A stretch of DNA of 38,972 nt, taken from Hyphomicrobiales bacterium (GTDB lineage Bacteria > Pseudomonadota > Alphaproteobacteria > Rhizobiales > Rhizobiaceae). The stretch lies in the NCBI GenBank assembly GCA_900473685.1, contig UCNE01000027.1, positions 1-38,972 of the forward strand, read 5' to 3'. The notes beneath the pieces were generated by a model that saw only the letters and a list, made by a program, of their open reading frames with translations, did no database searches and was not told where the DNA came from. Of the stretch, positions 8,118 through 16,362 are shown piece after piece. Position 1 is the first letter of the stretch; each line of letters opens with the position of its first letter. The position numbers were made by a program, and so were the translations under genes.

Positions 8118-10478
8118 CTATTTCGCCAACAGCGAAACAAACGCCGCCGGAGCGACCGGCCGGCTGAAGAAATAGCCCTGAATATCGTCGCAGCCGCTGG
8201 CTGCCAGAAAATCCACCTGCTCCTGCGTTTCCACGCCCTCGGCAATGACCTGCATCTGCAGCTTCTGCGCCAGCGAGATGATCGCACCGGTAATCGCACG
8301 GTCGTCGGCGTCGTCCGGAATATCCTGGACAAAGGAGCGGTCGATCTTCAGGCGGCGCACCGGAAAGCGCTTCAGCGCGCTCAGGCTGGAATAGCCGGTA
8401 CCGAAATCATCGATGGCAAGATGGACGCCGAGCGCTTCCAGCTCGTGCATGGTGGCCACCGCCGAGACGACATCCTGCATGATCAGGCTTTCGGTCAACT
8501 CCAACTCCAGGTAACAGGCTTCCAAGCCGCTGTCTTCCAGCGCTTCGGCGACCTTCGACACCCAGTTGCGTTCCTTGAACTGGCGGGCGGAGACATTGAC
8601 GCTGACGACAATCGGCGGCAGGCCGGCATCCTGCCAGGCCTTGTTCTGGCGGCAGGCCTCGTTCAGCACCCAATCGCCGATCGGCACGATCAGGCCGGTT
8701 TCCTCGGCCAGCGGAATGAAATCGCCCGGCGAAATCAGGCCGCGCTCGGGGTGCTGCCAGCGCAGCAGCGATTCCGCAGCAAAAATCCTGCCGGTCTTCA
8801 GGTTCATCTGTGGCTGATAGTGCAGCACGAATTCGGCGCGGGCGACCGCGTCGCGCAGTTCCTCGTGACGCCGCAGCTTTTCGTGCGCCTTGGCTGCCAT
8901 CTGGGCGTCAAACACCTGCAGATTGTTGCGGCCGACCTCCTTGGCCCGGTACATGGCGGAATCGGCATTGGCGAGCAGTTCGGCCGCGATGTCACCATGT
9001 TCGGGATAGCAGACGACCCCCATCGAGCAGCTGACCTGCAGGCTGCGCCCCGCCAGCACGACCGGCGCGCCGATCGCCGCGCGGATCGCCTCAAGCCGTG
9101 ACAGCATGACACCGGCCTCCGGCGGCAGGCTGTTGAGAAGAATGATGAACTCGTCGCCCCCAACCCGGACGATCATGTCCGACTTGCGCACGCAGGCCAG
9201 CATCCGGCTGGCGACGACGCGCAAAAGCTCATCGCCGGCATGATGACCCAACGTGTCATTGATCAGCTTGAAATTGTCGAGATCGAGGAAGGCGAGCGCC
9301 ACCCATTGGCCGGTCAGCCGGGCCTGCTCCAGGGCGCTGGCGACACGCTCGTCGAACAGGGCCCGGTTCGGCAAGCCCGTCAGCGCGTCGTGATGCGCCA
9401 TGAATTGGATACGCTCTTCCGACTGACGCCGCTCGATGGCAATGCCGGCCAGATGAGCGGCCATCGAAATGAGATCGACCTGCTCCACCGATGGCGTTCC
9501 GGGCTGATGCGAGTAAAGCGCAAACGTGCCGAGCACCTGCCCCCGATAGGACAGGATCGGCATTGACCAGCAGGACCGGTATCCGAGTGGCCGGACCAGT
9601 TCTGCATAGTCTTCCCAGAGCGGATCGGACTGGATGTCGGAGACGAACACCGGCTCGCCGCGAAAGGCTGCCGTGCCACAGGAGCCGACTTTCGGTCCGA
9701 TGGCTATGCCGTGGATCGCTGCGCAGTAGGCGCTATCGAGCCCTGGCGCTGCCCCCGTCAGAAGATGCCGCTGGTCGGGTGACAGAAGCAGGATCGAGCC
9801 GATGATGCTGGGCAGATGCGCCTCGATCATCAGGATCAGTTCGTTGAAGAACTCGGAGAGCGGTGTGCTGGTGGCAATCAGCTCGAGAAGGCGGGCCTGT
9901 CCGAGGAGAAGGCGCTCCGCCCGTTTGCGATCGGTGATATCGCGCGAGATGCCGACAACGCCGATGGTGACCCCCTGCTTGTCGCGCAGCGGCACCTTCG
10001 ACGTCATCAGCCAGCGCTCATCCTTGCTGACGGCATTCAGCTCCTCGATACCGAAGATCGGCTCGCCGGTTTCGATCACCCGCCGCTCGGCCTGCTCGAA
10101 ATGGCGTGCGTTCTCAAGCGTATGGATATCATAATCGGATTTGCCGACGATCTCGTGGGCTTCGCGAAACCCGTTTTCCGTGACCGTCGCCTGATTGGCA
10201 ATGAGAAACCGGCCGTCGAGATCCTTGGCGTAAATATAGTCGGGGATATGGTTCATCATCGTCTCGAGCCAATAATGGCGGTCGGCGATGTCGGGTTCCG
10301 GGCTGAACATGCGCGAGACTTCAGCCGCAAGCCGCTGGCTTGCCGCGATCAATCGCTGCGTGTCGTCGTTGCTGGCAATCGCGGCCCCGCTGTCCCTTCG
10401 ATAGCGGCTGAAATTCTTCGTCAAGCTGGCCTCCAAAGACGGGTATACCGTTCTCGCCGTCTTTCCCTTATTCCCCAC
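8118..10478 (-). CDS. PAS-GAF-GGDEF-EAL cyclic-di-GMP protein
   Basis: 786 residues, apparently cytoplasmic with no membrane segment. Order: PAS (~65-190, IPDYIYAKDLDGRFLIANQA), GAF (~200-345, GSCGTAAFRGEPVFVSD), GGDEF (~355-520) and EAL (~525-780). The GGDEF motif is intact (VGGDEFII), with an upstream RxxD inhibitory site (RKSD five residues before). The EAL domain has ESL in place of EAL but keeps the glutamate, plus the conserved ELTES, DDFGTGYSS, KIDRSF and EGVET motifs. Both cyclase and phosphodiesterase activities are therefore possible, with PAS and GAF sensing a small ligand or redox state. It is monocistronic and divergent from the beta-helix protein gene. Confidence 0.92.
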   Translation of the reverse strand: MGNKGKTARTVYPSLEASLTKNFSRYRRDSGAAIASNDDTQRLIAASQRLAAEVSRMFSPEPDIADRHYWLETMMNHIPDYIYAKDLDGRFLIANQATVTENGFREAHEIVGKSDYDIHTLENARHFEQAERRVIETGEPIFGIEELNAVSKDERWLMTSKVPLRDKQGVTIGVVGISRDITDRKRAERLLLGQARLLELIATSTPLSEFFNELILMIEAHLPSIIGSILLLSPDQRHLLTGAAPGLDSAYCAAIHGIAIGPKVGSCGTAAFRGEPVFVSDIQSDPLWEDYAELVRPLGYRSCWSMPILSYRGQVLGTFALYSHQPGTPSVEQVDLISMAAHLAGIAIERRQSEERIQFMAHHDALTGLPNRALFDERVASALEQARLTGQWVALAFLDLDNFKLINDTLGHHAGDELLRVVASRMLACVRKSDMIVRVGGDEFIILLNSLPPEAGVMLSRLEAIRAAIGAPVVLAGRSLQVSCSMGVVCYPEHGDIAAELLANADSAMYRAKEVGRNNLQVFDAQMAAKAHEKLRRHEELRDAVARAEFVLHYQPQMNLKTGRIFAAESLLRWQHPERGLISPGDFIPLAEETGLIVPIGDWVLNEACRQNKAWQDAGLPPIVVSVNVSARQFKERNWVSKVAEALEDSGLEACYLELELTESLIMQDVVSAVATMHELEALGVHLAIDDFGTGYSSLSALKRFPVRRLKIDRSFVQDIPDDADDRAITGAIISLAQKLQMQVIAEGVETQEQVDFLAASGCDDIQGYFFSRPVAPAAFVSLLAK

Positions 10479-10655
10479 CCGCTTCTAGCAGTCATAAGTT
10501 ATTCTTCCCTAAAGAAGGGATGGCATAACTAACGTAGTGCGCACAGCAATAACACAAAATCCAACCTGGAATTGCCGGAGAACGCCCTGGATCGTATCAC
10601 TTTGGCACACCATGGGCTGGCACGATCTGTGCTTTGCCAGCCGAAAGGATTTGCC

Positions 10656-12029
10656 ATGCTGAACCGCCGCCTGCTTCTGTCTTCAATCGCCGCAATGGGG
10701 TTTTCGGCTGCGGTCACACCCGTGTCCAAAGCAGCGCCCATGAAGCCGGCACAAGGCGGCCTGCGCGGCACGATCGATATTTCCAGCTACGGCGTCGCCC
10801 CCGGCCAGACCGGCGATCAAAGCGACGCGATCAACCGTCTTTTCAGGGAGGCGGCGCAAATGGGCATGCCGGTCTTCCTGCCGGCCGGTGACTACTACGT
10901 CTCCGCCATTACCCTGCCCGAAATGCTCTGGGTCAGCGGCGTTCCCGGCCGCACACGGCTTATCTTTGCAGGCGGGAAGCATTTTCTGACCGGCGAAGGG
11001 CTCGGCAAGCTTACCCTGTCGGATCTTGTTTTGGATGGCGGCGGCAAAACGCTGGGCAAGGATGCGGGCGGGCTTTTGCATCTGCGGGGCGTTACCGATC
11101 TCACCATCGACAATTGCACGATCACCGGCGCATCCGGCCATGGCATCCATGCCGAACGGTGCGGCGGGCGGATTACCGGCAACCGCATTTCGCAGGCGGC
11201 TTTTGCCGGTCTCTACGCCGTGGAAAGCGATGGGCTGGCGATCACCGGCAACACGGTATCCGATTGCGGCAATGGCGGCATTCTCGTGCATCGCTGGGAA
11301 GCAGGTGAAGACAACACGATGGTGAGCGGCAACCGGGTGTTCAACATTGCAGCAAACGATGGTGGCACCGGCGAAAACGGCAATGGCATCAACATTTTTC
11401 GCGCCTGGAATGTGATGGTCGCAGACAACCACATTTCCGACTGCGCCTTTTCCGCCATCCGCGCCAACGCCGCCACCAATGTGCAGATCTCCGGCAACCA
11501 GTGCCTGCGGTCCGGCGAAACGGCGATCTATTCCGAATTCGGCTTTCAGGGTGCGATCGTCTCCGGCAATCTGGTCGATGGCGCCGCCAACGGCATCCTG
11601 ATCGTCAATTTCGACGAGGGCGGCAGGCTGGCCACCGTCACTGGCAACATCGTCCGTAATCTCAAACTGACCGGTCCCTATGTGCATGACGGCGCCGGTT
11701 TCGGCTTCGGCATTGCCGCCGAGGCGGACACGGTGATTTCCGGCAACATCGTCGAGAACGCGCCAAAATGGGGGCTGATGCTCGGCTGGGGGCCCTATAT
11801 GCGCGGCATCGTCGCGACCGGTAATCTCGTGCGTAACGCCGGTGGCGGCTGTGCCGTGACCGTGGTCGAAGGGGCCGGCACCGCGCTGATCGCCAACAAT
11901 ATGTTTCAGGACGTCAAGGACGGCGCCATCCTCGGCTACCGCTGGAACGACAAGGCGACGGGCGACCTGCTGGCCAGTGGCAGCGAGGCCTTCCCGCATC
12001 TCACCCTCTCCGGTAATCGGATCACCTGA
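10656..12029 (+). CDS. Tat-exported beta-helix repeat protein (TIGR03808-like)
   Basis: 457 residues from ATG 10656, with AAAGGA six bases upstream; the open frame extends back to 10572 without a ribosome site. The signal peptide begins [14 protein letters not shown] and ends near SKAAP, a twin-arginine type. The mature protein starts with an [21 protein letters not shown] pectate-lyase-like region, then about a dozen short repeats of the form ISGNxxxxxxxxGI, predicting a right-handed parallel beta-helix. It fits the uncharacterised rhizobial family of twin-arginine translocated repeat proteins. A polysaccharide-related function is the usual guess for such folds, but no catalytic residues can be assigned. 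Confidence 0.8.
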   Translation: MLNRRLLLSSIAAMGFSAAVTPVSKAAPMKPAQGGLRGTIDISSYGVAPGQTGDQSDAINRLFREAAQMGMPVFLPAGDYYVSAITLPEMLWVSGVPGRTRLIFAGGKHFLTGEGLGKLTLSDLVLDGGGKTLGKDAGGLLHLRGVTDLTIDNCTITGASGHGIHAERCGGRITGNRISQAAFAGLYAVESDGLAITGNTVSDCGNGGILVHRWEAGEDNTMVSGNRVFNIAANDGGTGENGNGINIFRAWNVMVADNHISDCAFSAIRANAATNVQISGNQCLRSGETAIYSEFGFQGAIVSGNLVDGAANGILIVNFDEGGRLATVTGNIVRNLKLTGPYVHDGAGFGFGIAAEADTVISGNIVENAPKWGLMLGWGPYMRGIVATGNLVRNAGGGCAVTVVEGAGTALIANNMFQDVKDGAILGYRWNDKATGDLLASGSEAFPHLTLSGNRIT

Positions 12030-12133
12030 GACCCGTCACATCAAAAGATTTCATGGCTGATATCACCGCCACGCGCTTCAAGCCCCGGCGCACTTGCTCT
12101 AATTTACGGCGAAAATTCAATGAGGGAACGGAC

Positions 12134-12799
12134 ATGCTGACGATCTACGGGGTTTACTGCTCACGCGCCTCGCGTAACTACTGGATGGCTGAGGAACTCG
12201 GCATTCCCTTTCAGTCCGTGCCGGTGATCCAGGCACGGCTACTGGCCGACCCGCTGGCCCCAGACGCGCGGATCAACACCAAGTCGGCCGCCTTTCTGGC
12301 CGTCAATCCGATGGGGCTGATCCCGGCGATCGAGGATGACGGGCTGGTGCTGGCGGAATCGCTCGCCAACAATCTCTATCTCGCCCGCAAGCATGGCGGC
12401 CCGCTGGCCGGAGCAAACGTGCGCGAAGAAGGCGAGATCACCGCCTGGACACTCTGGGCCGCGACCGAGGTTGAGCCTTATACAGTGAAGATCGTGCTGA
12501 CCTATGACAATGCGCAGGAAAACACACCCGACGGCAAGGCCCTGATCGAGGCCTGCGTCAAGGGGCTGGAGCGGCCGCTGGCGCGGCTCGAACAACACCT
12601 GCAAACGCAGGATTATCTGGTCGGCAACCGTTTCACCGTCGCTGATCTCAACCTCGCCGAAGTGGTGCGCTATGCCATGAGCGAGACCGCTCTGTTTGAC
12701 AGGCACCCGGCCGTCAAAAACTGGCTTGGCCGCTGCCACGCGCGGCCCGCGTTTGAGGCAATGATGGAAGGACGGCGCAAGGAAGCGCAGGCCGCCTGA
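12134..12799 (+). CDS. Glutathione S-transferase family protein
   Basis: 221 residues from ATG 12134 with GAGGGA upstream; the frame back to 12053 has no ribosome site. The N-terminal thioredoxin-fold domain (residues 1-80) carries [19 protein letters not shown] at the glutathione-site position and the cis-proline/ES region ([23 protein letters not shown]). The helical C-terminal domain has the N-capping box region ([15 protein letters not shown]). It probably conjugates or reduces with glutathione in the cytoplasm; the substrate is unknown. Its stop lies 3 bases from the stop of the convergent LysR gene. Confidence 0.85.
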   Translation: MLTIYGVYCSRASRNYWMAEELGIPFQSVPVIQARLLADPLAPDARINTKSAAFLAVNPMGLIPAIEDDGLVLAESLANNLYLARKHGGPLAGANVREEGEITAWTLWAATEVEPYTVKIVLTYDNAQENTPDGKALIEACVKGLERPLARLEQHLQTQDYLVGNRFTVADLNLAEVVRYAMSETALFDRHPAVKNWLGRCHARPAFEAMMEGRRKEAQAA

Positions 12800-12802
12800 A
12801 AC

Positions 12803-13705
12803 CTATTCGAAGCCGAGACTGCGCATGCTCCCGGCGATTTCCTCGCGCACCCATCGCTTGAAGGCGGTGACCGTCTTGGTTTCGCGGCGCGATGACGGCG
12901 TTACAAAATAATGTCCAAACCCCGTCCTTGCCCGGACGGGGAACGGCATGACCAGCCGTTTCTCGATCAGGGAATAGCCAGCCAGCGTCTGCCAGGCCAG
13001 CATGATGCCCTGCCCGGCTATCGCTGCATCGAGACACAGCGAGGCATCGTTGAAGACATGCCGCGTCACCATCTCTTCTCCCGAGAGCCCTACCTCGCGC
13101 AGCCACATCTCCCAGCTCAGGGTGGAATGGCCATCGATGATGGCCGGAATTTTCAGAATATCCGCCGGCTCCTTCAGTTTTTCTGCAATGGCAGGTGAGC
13201 AGACGGGGAAGACCTCCTGCGCCAATAAAAGCTCGGCCTTGACACCCGGCCAATCTCCGGCGCCGACGCGAATGCCGATATCGACCCCGGCATGCTCCAG
13301 ATTGACCAATGCCGTCGTCGCATCGATCCGCAGGCGGATATCGGGGTGTTTTTCGGTAAAACGATCCAGACGATGGACCAGCCACCGCGCCGCGAACACC
13401 GGGGCGACCGAGATCGTCAGGATCGTTTCATCGCGCCGCCTTGCGGAGCCGACGGCCTGATCCAGCACTTCGAAGCCGCCGGTCAGCCGCGGCAGAAAAG
13501 TCTCCCCAAACGGCGTTGCGGCGAGGCCACGCGGGCTGCGTTCGAAGAGGATGCGGCCAAGCTGTTTTTCGGTCTTGATGATCTGCTGGCTGACGGCGCC
13601 GGCGGTGACGCCAAGCTCGTCAGCCGCTGCCTGCAACGAGCCGAGACGCCCGGCGGCCTCGACCGCCCGCAGCCCATTCAGGTGAATACTGTTCAGGTTC
13701 TTCAT
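12803..13705 (-). CDS. LysR-family regulator, GcvA-like
   Basis: 300 residues. The N-terminal winged helix (residues ~5-65) contains HLNGLRAVEAAGRLGSLQAA and GVTAGAVSQQIIKTEKQLG. The effector domain (~90-295) has the RWLVHRLDRFTEKHPDIRLRI start and a DIGIRVGAGDWPG segment typical of the GcvA subgroup. It is divergent from a 75-residue protein gene and shares a short promoter region with inverted repeats, one overlapping its own start codon. Regulation of that neighbour and of itself is likely, as usual for LysR proteins. The effector is unknown. Confidence 0.9.
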   Translation of the reverse strand: MKNLNSIHLNGLRAVEAAGRLGSLQAAADELGVTAGAVSQQIIKTEKQLGRILFERSPRGLAATPFGETFLPRLTGGFEVLDQAVGSARRRDETILTISVAPVFAARWLVHRLDRFTEKHPDIRLRIDATTALVNLEHAGVDIGIRVGAGDWPGVKAELLLAQEVFPVCSPAIAEKLKEPADILKIPAIIDGHSTLSWEMWLREVGLSGEEMVTRHVFNDASLCLDAAIAGQGIMLAWQTLAGYSLIEKRLVMPFPVRARTGFGHYFVTPSSRRETKTVTAFKRWVREEIAGSMRSLGFE

Positions 13706-13726
13706 ATAGTTTTTCTATACCTATAG
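13705..13726. promoter_or_regulatory. Inverted repeats in the lysR/small-protein divergent region
   Basis: TATAG (13705-13709) and CTATA (13715-13719) are perfect arms around TTTTT, followed at 13721-13726 by a third element CTATAG. The first arm overlaps the lysR start codon. It is a candidate LysR-protein site or an AT-rich promoter element. Confidence 0.4.
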
Positions 13727-13767
13727 AGAAGCAATCTCAATTGAAATTCCGTGAAACAAGGAGGATC

Positions 13768-13995
13768 ATGGAACCATCGAAGAAGGATGGTGATGCCATG
13801 TTGAAGATTTTCTCGATACTCGACCGGCTGCTCCCCGCCCCGGCAGACGATGACGCGCAGGCAAGCTGGAGCCGCGACCTGCTGCGCCACCCGGACATTG
13901 CCCGGATGGATGCACGCGAACTGGGCGATCTGCCGTTTCCGGGCAAGACCGTGAGAGTGTCGATGGCGCGCCCCTGCGGAACGTGCCAAGCTTGA
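13768..13995 (+). CDS. Small protein of unknown function divergent from lysR
   Basis: 75 residues from ATG 13768, which has an excellent AAGGAGG eight bases upstream; an in-frame TTG at 13741 lacks one. I do not recognise the family. It begins with a basic, polar stretch, has an amphipathic segment (MLKIFSILDRLLP), and a conserved-looking RHPDIARMDARELGDLPF region reminiscent of small DUF1127-type rhizobial proteins. It ends with a CGTC pair that could bind metal or act in redox. Being divergent from a LysR gene, it is the likely target of that regulator. Confidence 0.65.
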   Translation: MEPSKKDGDAMLKIFSILDRLLPAPADDDAQASWSRDLLRHPDIARMDARELGDLPFPGKTVRVSMARPCGTCQA

Positions 13996-14042
13996 CACCA
14001 GCCCGTTTCGGCCGACAGTGACCTGTCTCAGCGGGCAAGATC

Positions 14043-14414
14043 ATGACCGGCCATCAGGACAGGGATTTCGAGCGGGTAATGCGGCTTGCTACCGTGGCAG
14101 GGCTGCCCGCGATTGCGCCCGGAACTTCCTACGGCACGCCAGCGCTTCAGGTGCAGGGAAAGATGTTCGTGCGCATCAAGGAAGCGGGCATTCTCGTCGT
14201 CATGTGCGCGCTTGAGGAAAAGGCCATGCTGATGGAGTTGGCGCCGGAATTCTACTTCGAAACCGACCACTACAAGGGCTGGCCGGCCATGCTGGTCCGG
14301 CTTGACGTCATCGGCGATCCGGACTTGACGCAACGGCTGATCGCCGCCTGGCGGCAGAAAGCGCCGAAACGCCTTGCCGCCAGTTTCGAGGCATCCTCGA
14401 TATCAAGGCCTTAA
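14043..14414 (+). CDS. MmcQ/YjbR family protein
   Basis: 123 residues from ATG 14043; the ribosome site is weak. The sequence matches the MmcQ/YjbR fold: an N-terminal FERVMRLATVAGLP helix, PALQVQGKMFVRIKE beta region and the hallmark YFETDHYKGWPAMLVRL motif. Members have a double-wing fold and are annotated as DNA-binding by structure only; the cellular role is unknown. Its stop codon overlaps the stop of the convergent glutathione transferase (TTAA), so the two transcripts overlap at their ends. Confidence 0.8.
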   Translation: MTGHQDRDFERVMRLATVAGLPAIAPGTSYGTPALQVQGKMFVRIKEAGILVVMCALEEKAMLMELAPEFYFETDHYKGWPAMLVRLDVIGDPDLTQRLIAAWRQKAPKRLAASFEASSISRP

Positions 14415-15031
14415 CCGGCAGCTGCGGCCAGAACCTTTTTCACGGCCGGCCGCCCGGCCATGCGTTGGCTGTGACTGTGGACTTTTGGAAAGCGCTTGGG
14501 ATCAACGCCGTCTCCCTCCAGCCAGCTGGTAAACGTGAACAGGTAGGGATCGGCGATGGAATAGGTCTCGCCCATCACCCACGGACCGGTGAACATGGTG
14601 TTTTCGATGAGATCGAAGCAATCGCTCATGTTGGCTGAAACCTTCAGCTTCATTGCCTCGACTGCGGCCGGGTCATCCGCCCAACGGCTGCCACGCCACT
14701 TGTGCGCATGGGCAACATGCACCGTCGAGCTGAGATAGGAATTGAAGGCCTGGATGCGGGCAAACTCGAAGGGATCAGACGGGGTGCCGACGGCCGAACC
14801 CGGAAAACTCTGGCCGATATAGGCAAGGATGGCCAAGGATTCCGTCAGCACACCCTTGTCCGTCACCAGCGCCGGGACGCGTCCCTTGGGATTGAGGCGC
14901 AGGAAATCGGCCGAGCGCTGCTGCTGTTTTGAAAAATCGATGCGCTCGGCCTCATAGACCGCTCCTGCCTCCTCAAGCGCGATATGGGCTGCCTGCGAGC
15001 AGCTCCCCGGCGAAAAATACAGCTTCAACAT
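14411..15031 (-). CDS. Glutathione S-transferase, beta-class-like
   Basis: 206 residues from the ATG at 15031, with GAAGGAG nine bases upstream; the frame back to 15088 has no better start. The N-terminal domain reads MLKLYFSPGSCSQAAHIALEE, with the serine/cysteine pair at the position used by beta-class bacterial enzymes. NPKGRVPAL supplies the cis-proline and LTESLAILAYI the glutathione-binding Glu-Ser. The C-terminal helical domain has SIADPYLFTFTSW. It probably detoxifies electrophiles or peroxides in the cytoplasm. It is distinct in sequence from the other transferase 1.6 kb upstream. Confidence 0.87.
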   Translation of the reverse strand: MLKLYFSPGSCSQAAHIALEEAGAVYEAERIDFSKQQQRSADFLRLNPKGRVPALVTDKGVLTESLAILAYIGQSFPGSAVGTPSDPFEFARIQAFNSYLSSTVHVAHAHKWRGSRWADDPAAVEAMKLKVSANMSDCFDLIENTMFTGPWVMGETYSIADPYLFTFTSWLEGDGVDPKRFPKVHSHSQRMAGRPAVKKVLAAAAG

Positions 15032-15139
15032 GATTTTCTCCTTCCCTAACTGTTTAGTCCCGGCAACCGGCCGGCTTTTCCAGAGCAACTGATAACAATC
15101 GCACCGGATGGAAACCAGCCGGGTTCGGGCTCGATCACG

Positions 15140-15505
15140 TCATTGTGGCTGGAGCGGAGCAGGCACGTCCTCCAGACGGAAATAGACCGGAATGCCGCGC
15201 TCGCGGGCGATACGCACATCATTGTCGGCGCCCTTGCTCTCGCCTGGCAGACGCAGGACCGCCTCGCACAGCTGCAGAAGCCGCCCGGCGACGGGATGGA
15301 ATATCTGCTCATAGAGGTCATCGCCGACTTCGCGGCCACCCGCTGCATGCCAGACCGGCAGTGCCACCCATTCACCGATCATCGGCACATGCCCCGCCTG
15401 AAACAGCGCATGCGATGGCGCCTCCAGCCGCTTGAGGTTTTCAGCCATCTTCTCCGGATCATCACCCGTACCCGACCGGTAGGGACCGGCAATCAAAATC
15501 AGCAT
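15140..15505 (-). CDS. DUF4406-like protein, nucleoside deoxyribosyltransferase fold
   Basis: 121 residues from the ATG at 15505, with GGAGAGAAAG just upstream. It opens with MLILIAGPYRSG, the glycine-rich loop typical of nucleoside 2-deoxyribosyltransferase-like folds, and later has GEWVALPVWHAAGG and LRLPGESKGADNDVRIARERGIPVYF, where GESKGAD is the usual second signature. No catalytic role has been shown for this group. It is divergent from a DeoR-type regulator and shares a striking palindrome with it, so co-regulation is likely. Confidence 0.7.
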   Translation of the reverse strand: MLILIAGPYRSGTGDDPEKMAENLKRLEAPSHALFQAGHVPMIGEWVALPVWHAAGGREVGDDLYEQIFHPVAGRLLQLCEAVLRLPGESKGADNDVRIARERGIPVYFRLEDVPAPLQPQ

Positions 15506-15523
15506 CTTTCTCTCCGTTATTTG

Positions 15524-15557
15524 CACGAAAAATCCAGATAATTCTGGATATTTCGTG
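15524..15557. promoter_or_regulatory. 15-bp inverted repeat, probable DeoR-protein operator
   Basis: CACGAAAAATCCAGA (15524-15538) and TCTGGATATTTCGTG (15543-15557) match at 14 of 15 positions around TAAT. It lies 18 bases before the DUF4406 gene and 49 before the deoR-type gene. A further GCAATATCGTGC element follows near 15567-15578. Size, symmetry and location fit a repressor operator. Confidence 0.7.
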
Positions 15558-15606
15558 ATAAATCATGCAATATCGTGCAGAGTCAAGATGTGATTTGGAG
15601 ACTGAA

Positions 15607-16359
15607 ATGCTGACTTCGCAACGGCGGGCACTGATCGCGGCACGGCTGGTTCGTGACGGGCAGATCGTGGCTGGTGAGCTGGCACAGGAGCTTGACCTGT
15701 CGGAAGACACGATCCGGCGGGATCTGCGCGACATGGCGGCGGCGGGCCTTTTGAAGCGGGTGCATGGCGGTGCGCTGCCGCTGGCACCGCCGCTACCGGA
15801 CCTGGAGAGCCGTCAGGCCATGTCCACTGGCGTCAAGCAGCGGCTGGGACGCAAGGCGGCAGACCTGGTGCGGGCGGGACAACTGGTCTTCATCGATGGC
15901 GGAACGACCAATGCCGAACTGGTACAGGCCCTGCCGCGCGACATGGCGCTGACAATCGCGACGCACAGCCCGGCGATCGCAGCGCTTTTGGAAAAGCACC
16001 GCGCCGAGGTGATCCTGATCGGCGGCAGGCTCTACAAACATTCGATGGTTTCGACCGGCGCTGCGGCCCTTGCGGCCATCGGCACGCTACGGCCCGACAT
16101 CTTCTTCCTCGGCGCCACAGCCATCCATGCCGCCCACGGGCTGACGACCGGAGACTACGAGGAAGCCGCGATCAAACGTGCGATTGCCGCACAATCGGCT
16201 GAAACGATTGCCCTGATGACCCGGGAAAAATTCGGCACCGTCTCACCGCACCACATCACCGGCATCGAGAATATCGCCGCCCTGATCCTGCCCGCCGATA
16301 TGGAGCCGGACACCAGCGCGCCCTACCGGCAAAAGGCGGTGCGGATCATCGAGGCGTGA
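15607..16359 (+). CDS. DeoR-family transcriptional regulator
   Basis: 250 residues from ATG 15607, with GGAG seven bases upstream; the frame upstream to 15565 crosses the regulatory region. The HTH_DeoR domain (residues 1-57) shows RRALIAARLVRDGQIV and LDLSEDTIRRDLRDM followed by the family-typical RVHGGAL. The DeoRC sugar-phosphate sensor domain (~75-235) has FIDGGTTNAELV and GARLYKH-like GGRLYKHSM plus the DIFFLGATAIHAAHGLTT segment. Such proteins usually repress sugar or nucleoside catabolic genes and release DNA on binding a phosphorylated sugar. The only obvious divergent partner is the DUF4406 gene. Confidence 0.9.
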   Translation: MLTSQRRALIAARLVRDGQIVAGELAQELDLSEDTIRRDLRDMAAAGLLKRVHGGALPLAPPLPDLESRQAMSTGVKQRLGRKAADLVRAGQLVFIDGGTTNAELVQALPRDMALTIATHSPAIAALLEKHRAEVILIGGRLYKHSMVSTGAAALAAIGTLRPDIFFLGATAIHAAHGLTTGDYEEAAIKRAIAAQSAETIALMTREKFGTVSPHHITGIENIAALILPADMEPDTSAPYRQKAVRIIEA

Positions 16360-16362
16360 GGA

